Source of the DNA: Salifodinibacter halophilus
GTDB lineage: Bacteria; Pseudomonadota; Gammaproteobacteria; Nevskiales; Salinisphaeraceae
Assembly: GCA_012999515.1 (NCBI GenBank)
Contig: JABEEB010000001.1
Span: 620,001-684,000, forward strand
Length of the DNA stretch: 64,000 nucleotides
Direction of reading: 5' to 3'
Part shown: in pieces, positions 7,983 through 16,726 of the stretch
Numbering within the stretch: position 1 is the first letter of the stretch
Layout: the number at the start of each line of letters is the position of its first letter
The notes under the pieces: generated by a model
The model's database searches: none
The model's input: the letters and a program-made list of their open reading frames with translations, nothing else
What the model was told of the DNA's origin: nothing
Program-made: the position numbers and the translations under genes

Positions 7983-9365
7983 ATGACAACCACTTCGCAA
8001 GAACAATTTTCACTCACCCGACTACCGCTCATGGCTTGGTTCACGATTGTCATCGCGGCGTTGGGCGGAATGCTCTACGGCTATGACATCGGCATCATCG
8101 CCGGTGCGCTCGAAGCCATGAAAACGGAATTATCTCTGTCCGGGTCGGAAATGTCGTTGATCGTAGCGGCAGTACTCGGCGGCGGCTCGATCGCCACCTT
8201 GGTCGGCGGCCCCATAGCCGATGCCATCGGCCGCAAACCCACGATTTTGATTTCCGGCGTCATATTCGCCATTGGCGTGATTGTGAACGCGTTGGCGATA
8301 GGCTATGGCAGCGTGCTTAGTGGACGATTGATCCAGGGCATTGGTGTGGGGCTGGTGACCATCGTGATCCCGCTGTACCTGGTCGAAGTCATGCCGCCGG
8401 TGATTCGCGGGCGCAGCGTGACGCTTTTCCAGCTCTTTTTGACGATCGGTATCCTGCTCGGCTATCTGGTGGGTTATTTTTTCCAAGGCACCGGCGATTG
8501 GCGAGCCATGTTCGCGACTGCGCTGGTGCCGGGTATTTCCTACCTCGTGCTCGGGGCAGTGCTACCGCGTTCGCCGCGCTGGTTGCTTAAACGCGGGCGT
8601 AGCGACGACGCCCGCGCGGCGCTGGCTCGTACACACAGTGCCGGTGAAGCCGAAACCACTTTTAACGAACTAACCGAGCAAATCGAGCAAGAAAGTCTGA
8701 CAACACGCTGGTCGCTGTTGCTGGCACCGGGGTATCGCAAAGCCTTATCGATAGCTGTGGCCATCGGCATACTGCAACAGCTCACTGGCATTAATACACT
8801 GCTGCAGTTCAATACCGTCATCTTCGACCAGTCCGGCCTGAGCAGTGGCGCCAGCGCCGCACTCGGCAGCGTCACCATCGGCGCGGTGAACTTCGTGGTC
8901 ACGATTGTTGGCTTGATGTTGATCGACCGCGTGGGACGACGTCCACTACTGATGCTGGGCACAGGGGGCTCGACTGTCGCGCTGACGTTCGTCGCATTGG
9001 CCCATCTATTTGCCGCACCTTCCGTGTTTCTGGGGTATGCGACCCTCATCGGCATACTCGTGTTCGTCATTTTCTATGCGATCGGACCGGGGATCGTGGT
9101 CTGGCTGGCCATTTCCGAAGTGTTACCACTGGCGATCCGTGCCCGCGGCATGGCGATCGCATTGTTTGCCAACTCACTCGTCTCCGCCGGATTCGCTGCT
9201 GTATTCATGAACATCGTGTCCGTGGCCGGCTACACAGGCGCCTTCGGGATAACGGCAGTCGCGGGCTTTTTGTATCTCCTGATTGCAATCTTCCCGCTAC
9301 CTGAAACCAAAGGTCGTAAACTCGAAGATATCGAAAGGCATTTCCTTGGCTCGAAAGATGACTGA
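7983..9365 (+). CDS. sugar porter MFS transporter
   Basis: 460 residues with twelve membrane spans. Sugar-porter signatures are GGMLYGYDIGIIAGAL in TM1, PIADAIGRKPTI, the R-G-R-S loop after TM4, PRSPRWLLKRGR after TM6, QQLTGINTLLQFN in TM7 and the final PETKGRKLEDIE. This is the family of XylE and GalP, proton symporters for monosaccharides. A good ribosome site GGAGG precedes the ATG. Its position between two hexosamine kinases points to an N-acetylhexosamine or hexosamine importer. That would explain why the amino-sugar part has no PTS or ABC permease. A 197-base gap lies before it, with no gene seen. Confidence 0.9.
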   Translation: MTTTSQEQFSLTRLPLMAWFTIVIAALGGMLYGYDIGIIAGALEAMKTELSLSGSEMSLIVAAVLGGGSIATLVGGPIADAIGRKPTILISGVIFAIGVIVNALAIGYGSVLSGRLIQGIGVGLVTIVIPLYLVEVMPPVIRGRSVTLFQLFLTIGILLGYLVGYFFQGTGDWRAMFATALVPGISYLVLGAVLPRSPRWLLKRGRSDDARAALARTHSAGEAETTFNELTEQIEQESLTTRWSLLLAPGYRKALSIAVAIGILQQLTGINTLLQFNTVIFDQSGLSSGASAALGSVTIGAVNFVVTIVGLMLIDRVGRRPLLMLGTGGSTVALTFVALAHLFAAPSVFLGYATLIGILVFVIFYAIGPGIVVWLAISEVLPLAIRARGMAIALFANSLVSAGFAAVFMNIVSVAGYTGAFGITAVAGFLYLLIAIFPLPETKGRKLEDIERHFLGSKDD

Positions 9366-10260
9366 TATAACTGAGCCCGAGTTATATGTCGGCGTCGATG
9401 GCGGGGCGAGCAAAACCCAGGTCGTTGTCATCGATGCCAACGGCATAATGGTCGATCAGGCTGCTGGCCCTGCCAGCAGCCTGACGGCGTCTGCCGATCA
9501 TGCGAATGAGACGATCCGGGAAACGCTGGGCCGAATCGAAGTGCTTGCCGATCGCGACCCATCGACTGTGCGCGTCGGGATCGGCATTGCGGGTACTGAA
9601 TTGTCCGCGGCGCGTGACCGCTTGCTAAGTCTATGCGCCGATTTTGCCGACGTTTGCATTGTTTCGGATGCTTTGGTCGCCTGTCTCGGCGCACACGGCG
9701 GTGCCGATGGCGCGGTTATCGCTATCGGCACTGGCGTTGTCGGTTATCGCATTGAAGCCGAACAAACCCGGCAGGTCACCGGGTGGGGCTTCCCGCACGA
9801 CGATCGTGGCAGCGGAGCATGGATAGGCATGGAGGCAATCCACACCACACTGAAAACGATCGATGGACGTGCATCACCGTCGCCGCTGACCGAGACCATC
9901 CTCGAGCGGTTTAATCACGATACGAACGAAATCATCGCTTGGTCCTGCGAGGCTGACGCTTCGGCATTCGCCCGAATGGCACACAGTGTGGCCGATTACG
10001 CGGAGGCCAGCGATGTCCACGCTTGTTCAATCCTGAAGCGCGCCAGCGACGAAGTCATCGTGGCCGCACAAGCACTGCTGGATGGCTGCCACCCGGACTT
10101 GCCACTGGCCTTATCCGGTGGCCTGGCTGAGACGCTTATGCCGTGGGTCAGCGACGCATTGGGCGCACGTTTGACGCCGGTTCAATATAGCCCGGCAATG
10201 GGTGCGGCATTAATGATGCGAAACGCGAACTTATCTTCACAACTTTCTGATTATAAATAA
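9358..10260 (+). CDS. second BadF/BadG-family hexosamine kinase
   Basis: 300 residues starting at ATG 9358, overlapping the porter's end by 8 bases; a longer frame from 9283 lies inside the porter and is unlikely. Motifs are YVGVDGGASKTQVVVID (phosphate 1), IAIGTGVVGYR (phosphate 2), GWGFPHDDRGSGAWIGMEA and LPLALSGGLA (adenosine). It resembles glucosamine kinases such as GspK. It is only distantly similar to the kinase at 6805, which argues for different substrates rather than recent duplication. The next gene follows after one base. Confidence 0.87.
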   Translation: MTDITEPELYVGVDGGASKTQVVVIDANGIMVDQAAGPASSLTASADHANETIRETLGRIEVLADRDPSTVRVGIGIAGTELSAARDRLLSLCADFADVCIVSDALVACLGAHGGADGAVIAIGTGVVGYRIEAEQTRQVTGWGFPHDDRGSGAWIGMEAIHTTLKTIDGRASPSPLTETILERFNHDTNEIIAWSCEADASAFARMAHSVADYAEASDVHACSILKRASDEVIVAAQALLDGCHPDLPLALSGGLAETLMPWVSDALGARLTPVQYSPAMGAALMMRNANLSSQLSDYK

Positions 10261-10261
10261 T

Positions 10262-11311
10262 ATGACTAAATCGCTAATGCATCGCGAATTGTTCGAAACA
10301 CCCGAACGACTGCGCGAACAATTGGCTGCGAACGCGCCCCATGCCGATGACATAACGCGCACCCTCAACGAGACAACGCCAACGCAATGGTTTGTCGTGG
10401 GCCGTGGCACATCCGACCATGCCGGCTCATTTTTCCGCTATGCCAGCGGGCTTTTGCGCGGCTGTATTGTCGGTGATTTGTCGCCGAGTTTGATGACCGT
10501 GTACGACCGCTCGCCATCGTTTATCGATGGTTTTCTGATCGCGATTTCACAATCCGGCGCCGGTTCCGATATCAATCATGTGGTCTCCGAATTCACAGCG
10601 GGTGGCGGCCTCACACTCGCGTTGACCAATGATGCCGACTCGGCATTGGCACATGCCGCCAAGTTCACGCTACCGCTGCATATGGGGCCCGAAACGGCGG
10701 TTGCCGCAACTAAAACGTTTCTGGGAACGCTGACTGCGCTATTGCAATTACTGGCTATCAGCAACAGCGACGACAAACTTACACAGTGTCTATCCGCGTT
10801 GCCGGATCGCTTGAGTCAAGCAGCCGGCGAGGGCCAAGCGAGGATCGATACCCAGGCGTTGTCCAGATTTTCGTCGCCGCTGTTCGTCATCGGCCGTGGG
10901 CTCGGGTTACCGATCGCTCGTGAAGTCGCGTTGAAGTTCAAAGAGGTCTGCGTCATGCACGCGGAGGCCTACAGTGCCGCCGAGTTCAAGCACGGCCCGT
11001 TGGCACTAGTCGGCTCGGCATGTCCGATTCTGATATTAAGCCTGGACGACGAAACACGACCACAGACGCTGGACCTGGCGCGCGAGGCCGACGCACTCGG
11101 TGCGCCGGTCGTTGTCGTCGGGCCAGATCTGCCCGCGCCGCCAGATGATACAAATGTCTCGTACCGATCGCTGCCGATAACAGGGTCGATTTATACAGAC
11201 GCAGTCATGGCGAGCTTTTTGCTGTACGACGTCATCGAGCGTCTCGCGTTGGATCGCGGCATCGACCCCGACGAACCACCCCACATACAAAAAGTTACAA
11301 GCACTTATTAA
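10262..11311 (+). CDS. SIS-domain glucosamine-6-phosphate deaminase (NagB-II type)
   Basis: 349 residues resembling the isomerase half of GlmS without the glutaminase domain. It opens with MHRELFETPERLREQL. The first SIS domain contains VVGRGTSDHAG and AISQSGAGSDI, and then GPETAVAATKTFLGTL. The second contains VIGRGLGLPIAREVALKFKE and HAEAYSAAEFKHGPLAL. This arrangement is the alternative, NagB-unrelated deaminase found beside NagA in Shewanella and other proteobacteria. It converts glucosamine-6-P to fructose-6-P and ammonia. NagA starts 6 bases downstream. Confidence 0.88.
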   Translation: MTKSLMHRELFETPERLREQLAANAPHADDITRTLNETTPTQWFVVGRGTSDHAGSFFRYASGLLRGCIVGDLSPSLMTVYDRSPSFIDGFLIAISQSGAGSDINHVVSEFTAGGGLTLALTNDADSALAHAAKFTLPLHMGPETAVAATKTFLGTLTALLQLLAISNSDDKLTQCLSALPDRLSQAAGEGQARIDTQALSRFSSPLFVIGRGLGLPIAREVALKFKEVCVMHAEAYSAAEFKHGPLALVGSACPILILSLDDETRPQTLDLAREADALGAPVVVVGPDLPAPPDDTNVSYRSLPITGSIYTDAVMASFLLYDVIERLALDRGIDPDEPPHIQKVTSTY

Positions 11312-11317
11312 ACGGTC

Positions 11318-12544
11318 GTGACAACGAAAGTGACAGAATCTGCGTCAACAGGGCATTGGCACGTGACCGGTGCCCGCGTATATACCGAAACCGGCTCGCT
11401 GCCGGGCGCAACGCTGGCAATCGACGGTTCTCAGGTCAGTGACATTAATCGCCACCAAACAAACGGTGGCGACCATATCCTGCGATTGCCCGAAGATTGG
11501 CATGTTGTACCGGGATTTATCGATACGCACATCCACGGTGCGGCCGGTGCCGACGTGATGGACGGCTCGGACGACGCCCTCGGCCGCATTAGCCAACATG
11601 TTGTAACCGAGGGCACGACCAGTTTTCTGGCGACGACCATGACGTCGGCGCCGGACACGCTGGACAACGCAATGCGCGCACTGGGTTTATTTACCGCGCC
11701 AGCGGATGGCGCCGAAATGCTCGGTGCGCATCTGGAAGGGCCGTTCGTTAACGTCGATAAAAAGGGCGCTCAGCCGGCCGAATGGATTACGCCGCCGGAT
11801 ACAGCGCTTTTCCATCGCTGGCAACATCTGGCGTCACAACGCATAAAGCTAGCAACGCTGGCACCCGAAATCGAAGGTGCAACCGAGCTTATCGCTGAAT
11901 TGAAGCAGCAAGGCGTGCGCGCGGCTATCGGGCATTCCAACTGTAGCGCGGCCGTTGCGCAGCGCGCGTTTCAATGCGGCTGCGGCAGAGTCACTCATCT
12001 TTTCAATGGCATGAGCGGACTGCACCATCGCGACCCCGGTGTCGCCGCTGCCGCACTCGCTGAGCCGGCTTGCGTCGCCGAGATCATCGCCGATGGGCAT
12101 CACGTAGCGACCGAGATGCTACGGCTTGCGTTCCAGGCCAAGACATCACGCGGCTTGATTGCGATCACCGACGCCATGCGCGCGAAAGGGATGCCGGACG
12201 GTGTCTACGATCTGGGCGGGCAGCAAGTCACCGTCAACAATGGCATGGCACAGCTCGATGACGGCAGCCTCGCGGGCAGTGTGCTGACACTCGACCAGGC
12301 GCTGCGCAACCTGATCGAGGCCACCGACTGCTCGCTATACGACGCCATTCGGATGGTAAGCACAAACGCCGCCCAGGATCTCGGCGTCATCGATCGCAAG
12401 GGCACGCTTGCCCCCGGTAAAGATGCAGATTTCGTGGTTCTGGACGCGCAATTAAACGTGCGGCTGACCGTCTGCCGCGGCCGGCCCGTCTACGACAACG
12501 GCTGTTTCGCTGGATCCGGACTCGATGCAACTCGAAATCCTTGA
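11318..12544 (+). CDS. nagA: N-acetylglucosamine-6-phosphate deacetylase
   Basis: 408 residues of the amidohydrolase superfamily. The metal motif DTHIHGAAG stands at about 70-78, HLEGPFVN carries the metal-bridging Glu, AIGHSNCSA and THLFNGMSG supply metal histidines, and DGHH and AITDAM (catalytic Asp) follow. The protein deacetylates GlcNAc-6-P, and many members also accept GalNAc-6-P. The start is GTG 11318. Its end overlaps the phosphatase-like gene by 20 bases. All expected active-site positions are present. Confidence 0.93.
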   Translation: MTTKVTESASTGHWHVTGARVYTETGSLPGATLAIDGSQVSDINRHQTNGGDHILRLPEDWHVVPGFIDTHIHGAAGADVMDGSDDALGRISQHVVTEGTTSFLATTMTSAPDTLDNAMRALGLFTAPADGAEMLGAHLEGPFVNVDKKGAQPAEWITPPDTALFHRWQHLASQRIKLATLAPEIEGATELIAELKQQGVRAAIGHSNCSAAVAQRAFQCGCGRVTHLFNGMSGLHHRDPGVAAAALAEPACVAEIIADGHHVATEMLRLAFQAKTSRGLIAITDAMRAKGMPDGVYDLGGQQVTVNNGMAQLDDGSLAGSVLTLDQALRNLIEATDCSLYDAIRMVSTNAAQDLGVIDRKGTLAPGKDADFVVLDAQLNVRLTVCRGRPVYDNGCFAGSGLDATRNP

Positions 12545-13367
12545 TCAGTTATCGGCACCCGGATCGAGTCATCGGCCGAATGAAGATGCGATCGCGGTTA
12601 ACGGTCAGACCATACTGGTAATCGACGGCGCGACCGGGGTGGGCGAGCAAACGTATATCGCTGGACAACCATCCGACACGTACTGGTTCGTACAAGAACT
12701 TCAACGGCACCTGAGCGCCGATCTTGCTCGTGGACAACCGCTTGTACCCGCATTGGAAACGGCTTGTCTGGCCACTCGCGACGCTTTTGCAACGCACGCC
12801 GCTCCGAATTCAGTGCCGAAATATGCCTGGCCATCGGCTGTTTTCACAGCCGCGACAATCGAAAACGGCGCGCTCGCTTTGTATCGCCTCGGCGACTGTG
12901 GCGCCAGAGACTTGCAGCGGCCGGAGCGCGTATTTTTCGCACCGACACGGCTGGACGACCAGGAACAAACAGCCATAAACGCCTTGCGTGACGAAATGGC
13001 AGCAGGTTACTCGCAAGCCACAGCACAACAAAGGCTTATGCCACTACTACGGCGAAATAGACAGAACATGAACGCCGTAGGGGGCTATGGCGCATTGACG
13101 CTCGATACCGGCTTTGCCGGATTTATTCAAAAAACGGTCATAAGCAAAGCTGAGCTGGCAAAAACGGATCCACGCATTCTGCTTTTCTCGGATGGGTTCG
13201 ACGGCGCGCTTAATCAAATGTACTTGTCGGCCGACAACATGGATTTAACTAACGCGCTTACAAAGCTGCGCCGCACCGAGCGCGAAGACGCCAACTGCAC
13301 CCGCCACCCACGAATCAAACGCCACGATGACGCATCCGCGGTACTGATCCGACCCACGTGTTATTGA
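12525..13367 (+). CDS. PP2C-like Ser/Thr phosphatase domain protein
   Basis: 280 residues. PPM-phosphatase motifs appear in order: NEDAIAVNGQTILVIDGATG (about 19-38, metal-binding D-G), LYRLGDCGAR (about 118-127), LFSDGFDG (about 217-224) and HDDASAVLI (about 266-274, metal-binding D). The spacing is that of a short, divergent bacterial PP2C without sensor or membrane domains. The ATG lies 20 bases inside nagA, so it is co-translated with a catabolic enzyme. A protein phosphatase or small-molecule phosphatase in an amino-sugar operon is unexpected, and no kinase of the Hanks type is nearby. Family membership is likely; function is unknown. Confidence 0.72.
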   Translation: MQLEILDQLSAPGSSHRPNEDAIAVNGQTILVIDGATGVGEQTYIAGQPSDTYWFVQELQRHLSADLARGQPLVPALETACLATRDAFATHAAPNSVPKYAWPSAVFTAATIENGALALYRLGDCGARDLQRPERVFFAPTRLDDQEQTAINALRDEMAAGYSQATAQQRLMPLLRRNRQNMNAVGGYGALTLDTGFAGFIQKTVISKAELAKTDPRILLFSDGFDGALNQMYLSADNMDLTNALTKLRRTEREDANCTRHPRIKRHDDASAVLIRPTCY

Positions 13368-13416
13368 CACCGCATCGCCTTCGTGATTAATTCAATGAAG
13401 AGTTAAACGTTTAACT
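13364..13416 (+). promoter_or_regulatory. rbs promoter and RbsR-type operator
   Basis: TTGACA (13364-13369, overlapping the stop codon of the phosphatase gene) is followed after 16 bases by ATTAAT (13386-13391). Just downstream lies a perfect 16-base palindrome AGTTAAACGTTTAACT (13401-13416) with the central CG typical of LacI-family operators such as the RbsR box. A repressor bound there would block transcript elongation at about +4 to +19. The regulator gene follows directly, so autoregulation of the ribose operon is likely. Confidence 0.72.
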
Positions 13417-13427
13417 TGGCGTGTACG

Positions 13428-14411
13428 GTGGCTTCAATCAAGGACATAGCGGCGCGTGCCAATGTCTCAGTGGCCACGGTCTCGCACGTGCTAAATAGCA
13501 CTAAAGCGCTTTCTCCCGAGGTCGTACACGCAGTCCGCGACGCGGCCTCGGCGCTCGGTTACCGGCCGAATGAAACCGCACGTGCCTTGCGTACCGGTCG
13601 GAGTAACGCGCTTGGATTGATCGTTCCAGACCTGACCAACCCATACTTTCCAACCATCGCCCAAGTCATACAACAGCAAGCTTGGCGCTTGGGCTATGCA
13701 TTGTTTTTAATCGACAGTGCCGGCGATGTGGACGCCGAACGAAACGGGTTTGATCGGCTCACGGACCGCGGTGTTGACGGCGTGATATGGGCACCGACCA
13801 CCGATAACCCGTCGCTTGAGCCCGAAATACCCACTGTGGCAATCGACCGATTTGTACCAACGGTCGATTGCGTGAGCACGGACCACCGACAATCCGGCGC
13901 TGTGCTCGGGCACTACGCTGCGTCGCTCGGCCATCAACGCATTGGTTTTTTGAATGGGCCGCAGTCGCTGGTCAGTGCGCGTTATCGGCGCGCCGGCATA
14001 ATGGATGCGCTGCCCGAGTCCATCGACACCGTCTGGGAGCGCGATGTTCCATTTTCTCTATCGTTACCCGCCGAGATCGAAGTTTTGCTGACCGATCCGG
14101 GCGTGACCTTGGTCGTCGGCGGCAATGACGCCATCGCTCTGAGTGCCATGCATAGTCTAAGCGAGGCCGGTTTTACGGTCCCCGACGACGTGTCGGTGCT
14201 CGGATTCGACGACATCCCGCTGGCCCAATTGGCCTGCCCACCTTTGACAACGGTGCAACAGCCACTACGAGATATCGGATCAGTCGCCGTCCAGCGGCTT
14301 CATGAGCGCTTAACGGGTGTGCACGGCGCCCCTGAGTACCGCGAATTGCCCGGCTCACTCGTCGAACGGCGGTCTGCCCGCTCGCTTCCCGAAACGGTGT
14401 ATTCAACATGA
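13428..14411 (+). CDS. rbsR: LacI-family ribose operon regulator (RbsR-like)
   Basis: About 327 residues. The N-terminal helix-turn-helix ASIKDIAARANVSVATVSHVLN is the LacI signature, followed by the hinge LGYRPNETARALRTGRSN and a periplasmic-binding-protein-like sensor. I chose GTG 13428, which begins exactly where RbsR homologues begin (ASIKDIA). The longer TTG start at 13416 would overlap the palindromic operator. The stop overlaps the rbsK start (ATGA). It heads the rbsR-K-D-B-A'-C operon and probably responds to ribose. Confidence 0.88.
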   Translation: MASIKDIAARANVSVATVSHVLNSTKALSPEVVHAVRDAASALGYRPNETARALRTGRSNALGLIVPDLTNPYFPTIAQVIQQQAWRLGYALFLIDSAGDVDAERNGFDRLTDRGVDGVIWAPTTDNPSLEPEIPTVAIDRFVPTVDCVSTDHRQSGAVLGHYAASLGHQRIGFLNGPQSLVSARYRRAGIMDALPESIDTVWERDVPFSLSLPAEIEVLLTDPGVTLVVGGNDAIALSAMHSLSEAGFTVPDDVSVLGFDDIPLAQLACPPLTTVQQPLRDIGSVAVQRLHERLTGVHGAPEYRELPGSLVERRSARSLPETVYST

Positions 14412-15310
14412 TTATCGTGGTTGGCAGTATCAATATCGATATGGTCGCGTCGGTGGCTCGTCATCCAGCGCCGGGCGAGACGCTACTAGCCGATTCCTAC
14501 GCACAGCACCACGGCGGGAAAGGCGCCAATCAAGCCGTCGCCGCAGCGCGCGCCGGGGCGGACGTTCGCATGCTCGGCGCGGTCGGCACCGACGCATTCG
14601 GCACCCAACTCACTGATGGATTGCGGCAAGAGGGCATCGATATTGCGCACATGCACACTGCCGACGGCAGTAGTGGCATGGCGCTGATCCAAATCGATCA
14701 GCACGGTGAAAACAGCATCGTTGTCGTGCCTGGAGCCAACAATGCGTTTCAGCCACAAATGCTGGAACCGTCCAACTTCACGGACGCCTCGATTGTCCTT
14801 CTCCAGCTCGAAATCCCATGGGCAACGGTTTTGCACGCGGCCAAACTCGCTCACACAGCCGGCGCACAGGTGGTTTTGAATGCCGCCCCAGCTGACGGCG
14901 TCAATGTCGAGGCGCTCGGTGATATCGACTGGCTGCTTGTTAATGCCAGCGAAGCAGCGCAACTGTTAAACACCACGCAGGCAGAACGCGTTGAGGACGC
15001 ACAGGCACAGGCACGCACTTTAAAACAATCCGGACCCTCCACAGTCGTGACGTTGGGCTCGGCGGGCCTCGCATGGTATGTCGACGATGACGATACTGGC
15101 TCGATGCCAGCACCGCCGGCTCATGTCGTTGACACAACGGCGGCGGGCGATGCCTTCGCGGGAGCGTTTGCACAAGGTATAGACGCGGGTTTGACGACCC
15201 ACGAATCCATCGAGCGTGCCAATAGGGCGGGTGCACTGGCAGTCGGTTGCGCCGGCGCCCGCGACAGCCTGCCAACGTCACGCGTCTTGAACTCGGACAT
15301 TAATCAATAG
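14408..15310 (+). CDS. rbsK: ribokinase
   Basis: 300 residues of the PfkB family. GSINIDMVASVARHPAPGET opens the protein, HHGGKGANQAVAAARAGADV forms the substrate loop, and DTTAAGDAFAGAFA carries the catalytic Asp with the anion hole. It phosphorylates ribose at O5. It overlaps the regulator by four bases and is followed by RbsD after 7 bases. PfkB kinases can also take tagatose-6-P, but the linkage with RbsD and the ribose-type transporter makes ribokinase the better call. Confidence 0.92.
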   Translation: MIIVVGSINIDMVASVARHPAPGETLLADSYAQHHGGKGANQAVAAARAGADVRMLGAVGTDAFGTQLTDGLRQEGIDIAHMHTADGSSGMALIQIDQHGENSIVVVPGANNAFQPQMLEPSNFTDASIVLLQLEIPWATVLHAAKLAHTAGAQVVLNAAPADGVNVEALGDIDWLLVNASEAAQLLNTTQAERVEDAQAQARTLKQSGPSTVVTLGSAGLAWYVDDDDTGSMPAPPAHVVDTTAAGDAFAGAFAQGIDAGLTTHESIERANRAGALAVGCAGARDSLPTSRVLNSDINQ

Positions 15311-15317
15311 GCACACC

Positions 15318-15731
15318 ATGAAACGTGACGGCATTCTGCATCCCGCTCTGAATTTCGAACTATGCCAACTTGGCCACGGCGATCGATTCGCGATCGCGGA
15401 TGCTGGCTTGCCAATCCCACCATCCGTTACCCGCATCGATCTGGCGTTTAGTCCAGGGCAGCCTGACTTTTTAAACGTGCTAACCGCAATTTTGTCCGCC
15501 AGCGTTATCGAGGGCGCAACCGTTGCCCAAGAATTCGGCGACGATAACGAGCGGCGCCCCGAGTTCGAGCATTGCCTGCAAGGGCACGGCGGGATATCAC
15601 CGTCCGCGATCACATATTTGACGCATGAGCAGTTAAAAACCGAGCTCACCAATATGCGCTTTGTGGTTCGCACCGGTGAAACGACACCATTTTGTAATGT
15701 GATTTTGCAAAGCGGGGTGTTTTTCGGGTGA
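15318..15731 (+). CDS. rbsD: D-ribose pyranase
   Basis: 137 residues, the family length. Motifs are MKRDGILHPAL, the catalytic-His region LCQLGHGDRFAIADAGLPIP, and the C-terminal VVRTGETTPFCNVILQSGVFF. RbsD converts ribopyranose to ribofuranose, the form used by ribokinase. Its presence is the strongest evidence that this operon handles ribose. It lies between rbsK and rbsB. Confidence 0.95.
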   Translation: MKRDGILHPALNFELCQLGHGDRFAIADAGLPIPPSVTRIDLAFSPGQPDFLNVLTAILSASVIEGATVAQEFGDDNERRPEFEHCLQGHGGISPSAITYLTHEQLKTELTNMRFVVRTGETTPFCNVILQSGVFFG

Positions 15732-15790
15732 TCACGTCACCCGACACGGCCCAATCAAGGGGCAAATCAGAAGGCTAGGAGGTCTCGGCT

Positions 15791-16726
15791 ATGTGTATAA
15801 AGCAATTGCAAACACGAACACAGGGTGTGATACCGGCATTGTTATTGGCGCTGGCAATGACAATGGCGCTGCCGGCGTTCGCAGACAGTGACGCGAATTC
15901 GAGCGAAGGTCAGATGGCATTGCTGCTGTCGACGACGAATAATCCATATTTCGCGGCCATGAAACGCGCCGCCCAGAACAAAGCCGAAGATCTTAACGTT
16001 GATTTTCAGGTTCTCGATGCGCATAACGACTCCAATCAACAGGTCAGCCAGATTCAGACGCTGCTTGCGAAGCAGGTCGACATGCTGTTGGTGAACCCGA
16101 CGAATGCCGACGCGATAACGCCTGCCATCAAACAGGCCAACAAGGCCGGTGTGCCTGTGATATTCGTTGATCGTGCGACCAATGGCGGCGAGTCACTGGC
16201 ATTTTTCGCTTCCGATAACGTCCAGGCGGGCAAGACGGCGTGCCAATATCTGGTTGATCAGATGGACGGCGAGGGCAGTCTTGCGATTCTGACGGGCGTA
16301 CCCGGCGCATCCGCCACAAACGAACGCTCCAGTGGCTGTGACCAGGTTTTGAACGAGCACGACAAGATTGATGTTGTAGCTCGCCAGAGTGCGCATTTCG
16401 ACCGCAGCGAAGGGCTCAACGTCATGCAGAACATGTTGACGGCGAACCCGCAGGGCATCGGCGCCGTGTTTGCTGAAAATGACGAAATGGCGCTTGGTGC
16501 CATCAAGGCGTTGAAATCGGCGCACGCATTGGACAATACGCTGGTTGCGAGTATCGACGGCACACCCGGCGGCCGAAAAGCGGTCAAAGCTGGCGAAATC
16601 GATCTGAATGTCGCTCAACAGCCCGCTTTAATGAGCAAATCTGCCGTTGCCACCGGCTATCAATATCTAAAAACCGACCGGCTGTTCATTCCCGTTCCGC
16701 TACAAAAACTTACGCAGGACAAATGA
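15791..16726 (+). CDS. rbsB: sugar ABC transporter substrate-binding protein (ribose type)
   Basis: 311 residues. A signal peptide (ALLLALAMTMALPAFA, cleaved near residue 31) precedes a type I periplasmic binding protein. STTNNPYFAAMKRAAQNKA, VNPTNADAITPAIKQANKAG, VIFVDRAT and FAENDEMALGAI match RbsB and its relatives. A strong AGGAGG site (15777-15782) precedes the ATG at 8 bases, suggesting higher expression than the rest, as expected for a binding protein. The stop overlaps the ATPase start (ATGA). Confidence 0.92.
   Translation: MCIKQLQTRTQGVIPALLLALAMTMALPAFADSDANSSEGQMALLLSTTNNPYFAAMKRAAQNKAEDLNVDFQVLDAHNDSNQQVSQIQTLLAKQVDMLLVNPTNADAITPAIKQANKAGVPVIFVDRATNGGESLAFFASDNVQAGKTACQYLVDQMDGEGSLAILTGVPGASATNERSSGCDQVLNEHDKIDVVARQSAHFDRSEGLNVMQNMLTANPQGIGAVFAENDEMALGAIKALKSAHALDNTLVASIDGTPGGRKAVKAGEIDLNVAQQPALMSKSAVATGYQYLKTDRLFIPVPLQKLTQDK

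Noticed and set aside
9283-9357. 25-codon N-terminal extension of the second BadF kinase
   Set aside because: It lies entirely within the sugar-porter gene, and ATG 9358 starts a normal kinase.
5601-11311. AgaS and the NagB-II protein as a tandem duplication
   Set aside because: Apart from the general SIS motifs the two differ strongly in length and sequence, so a recent duplication is not supported.
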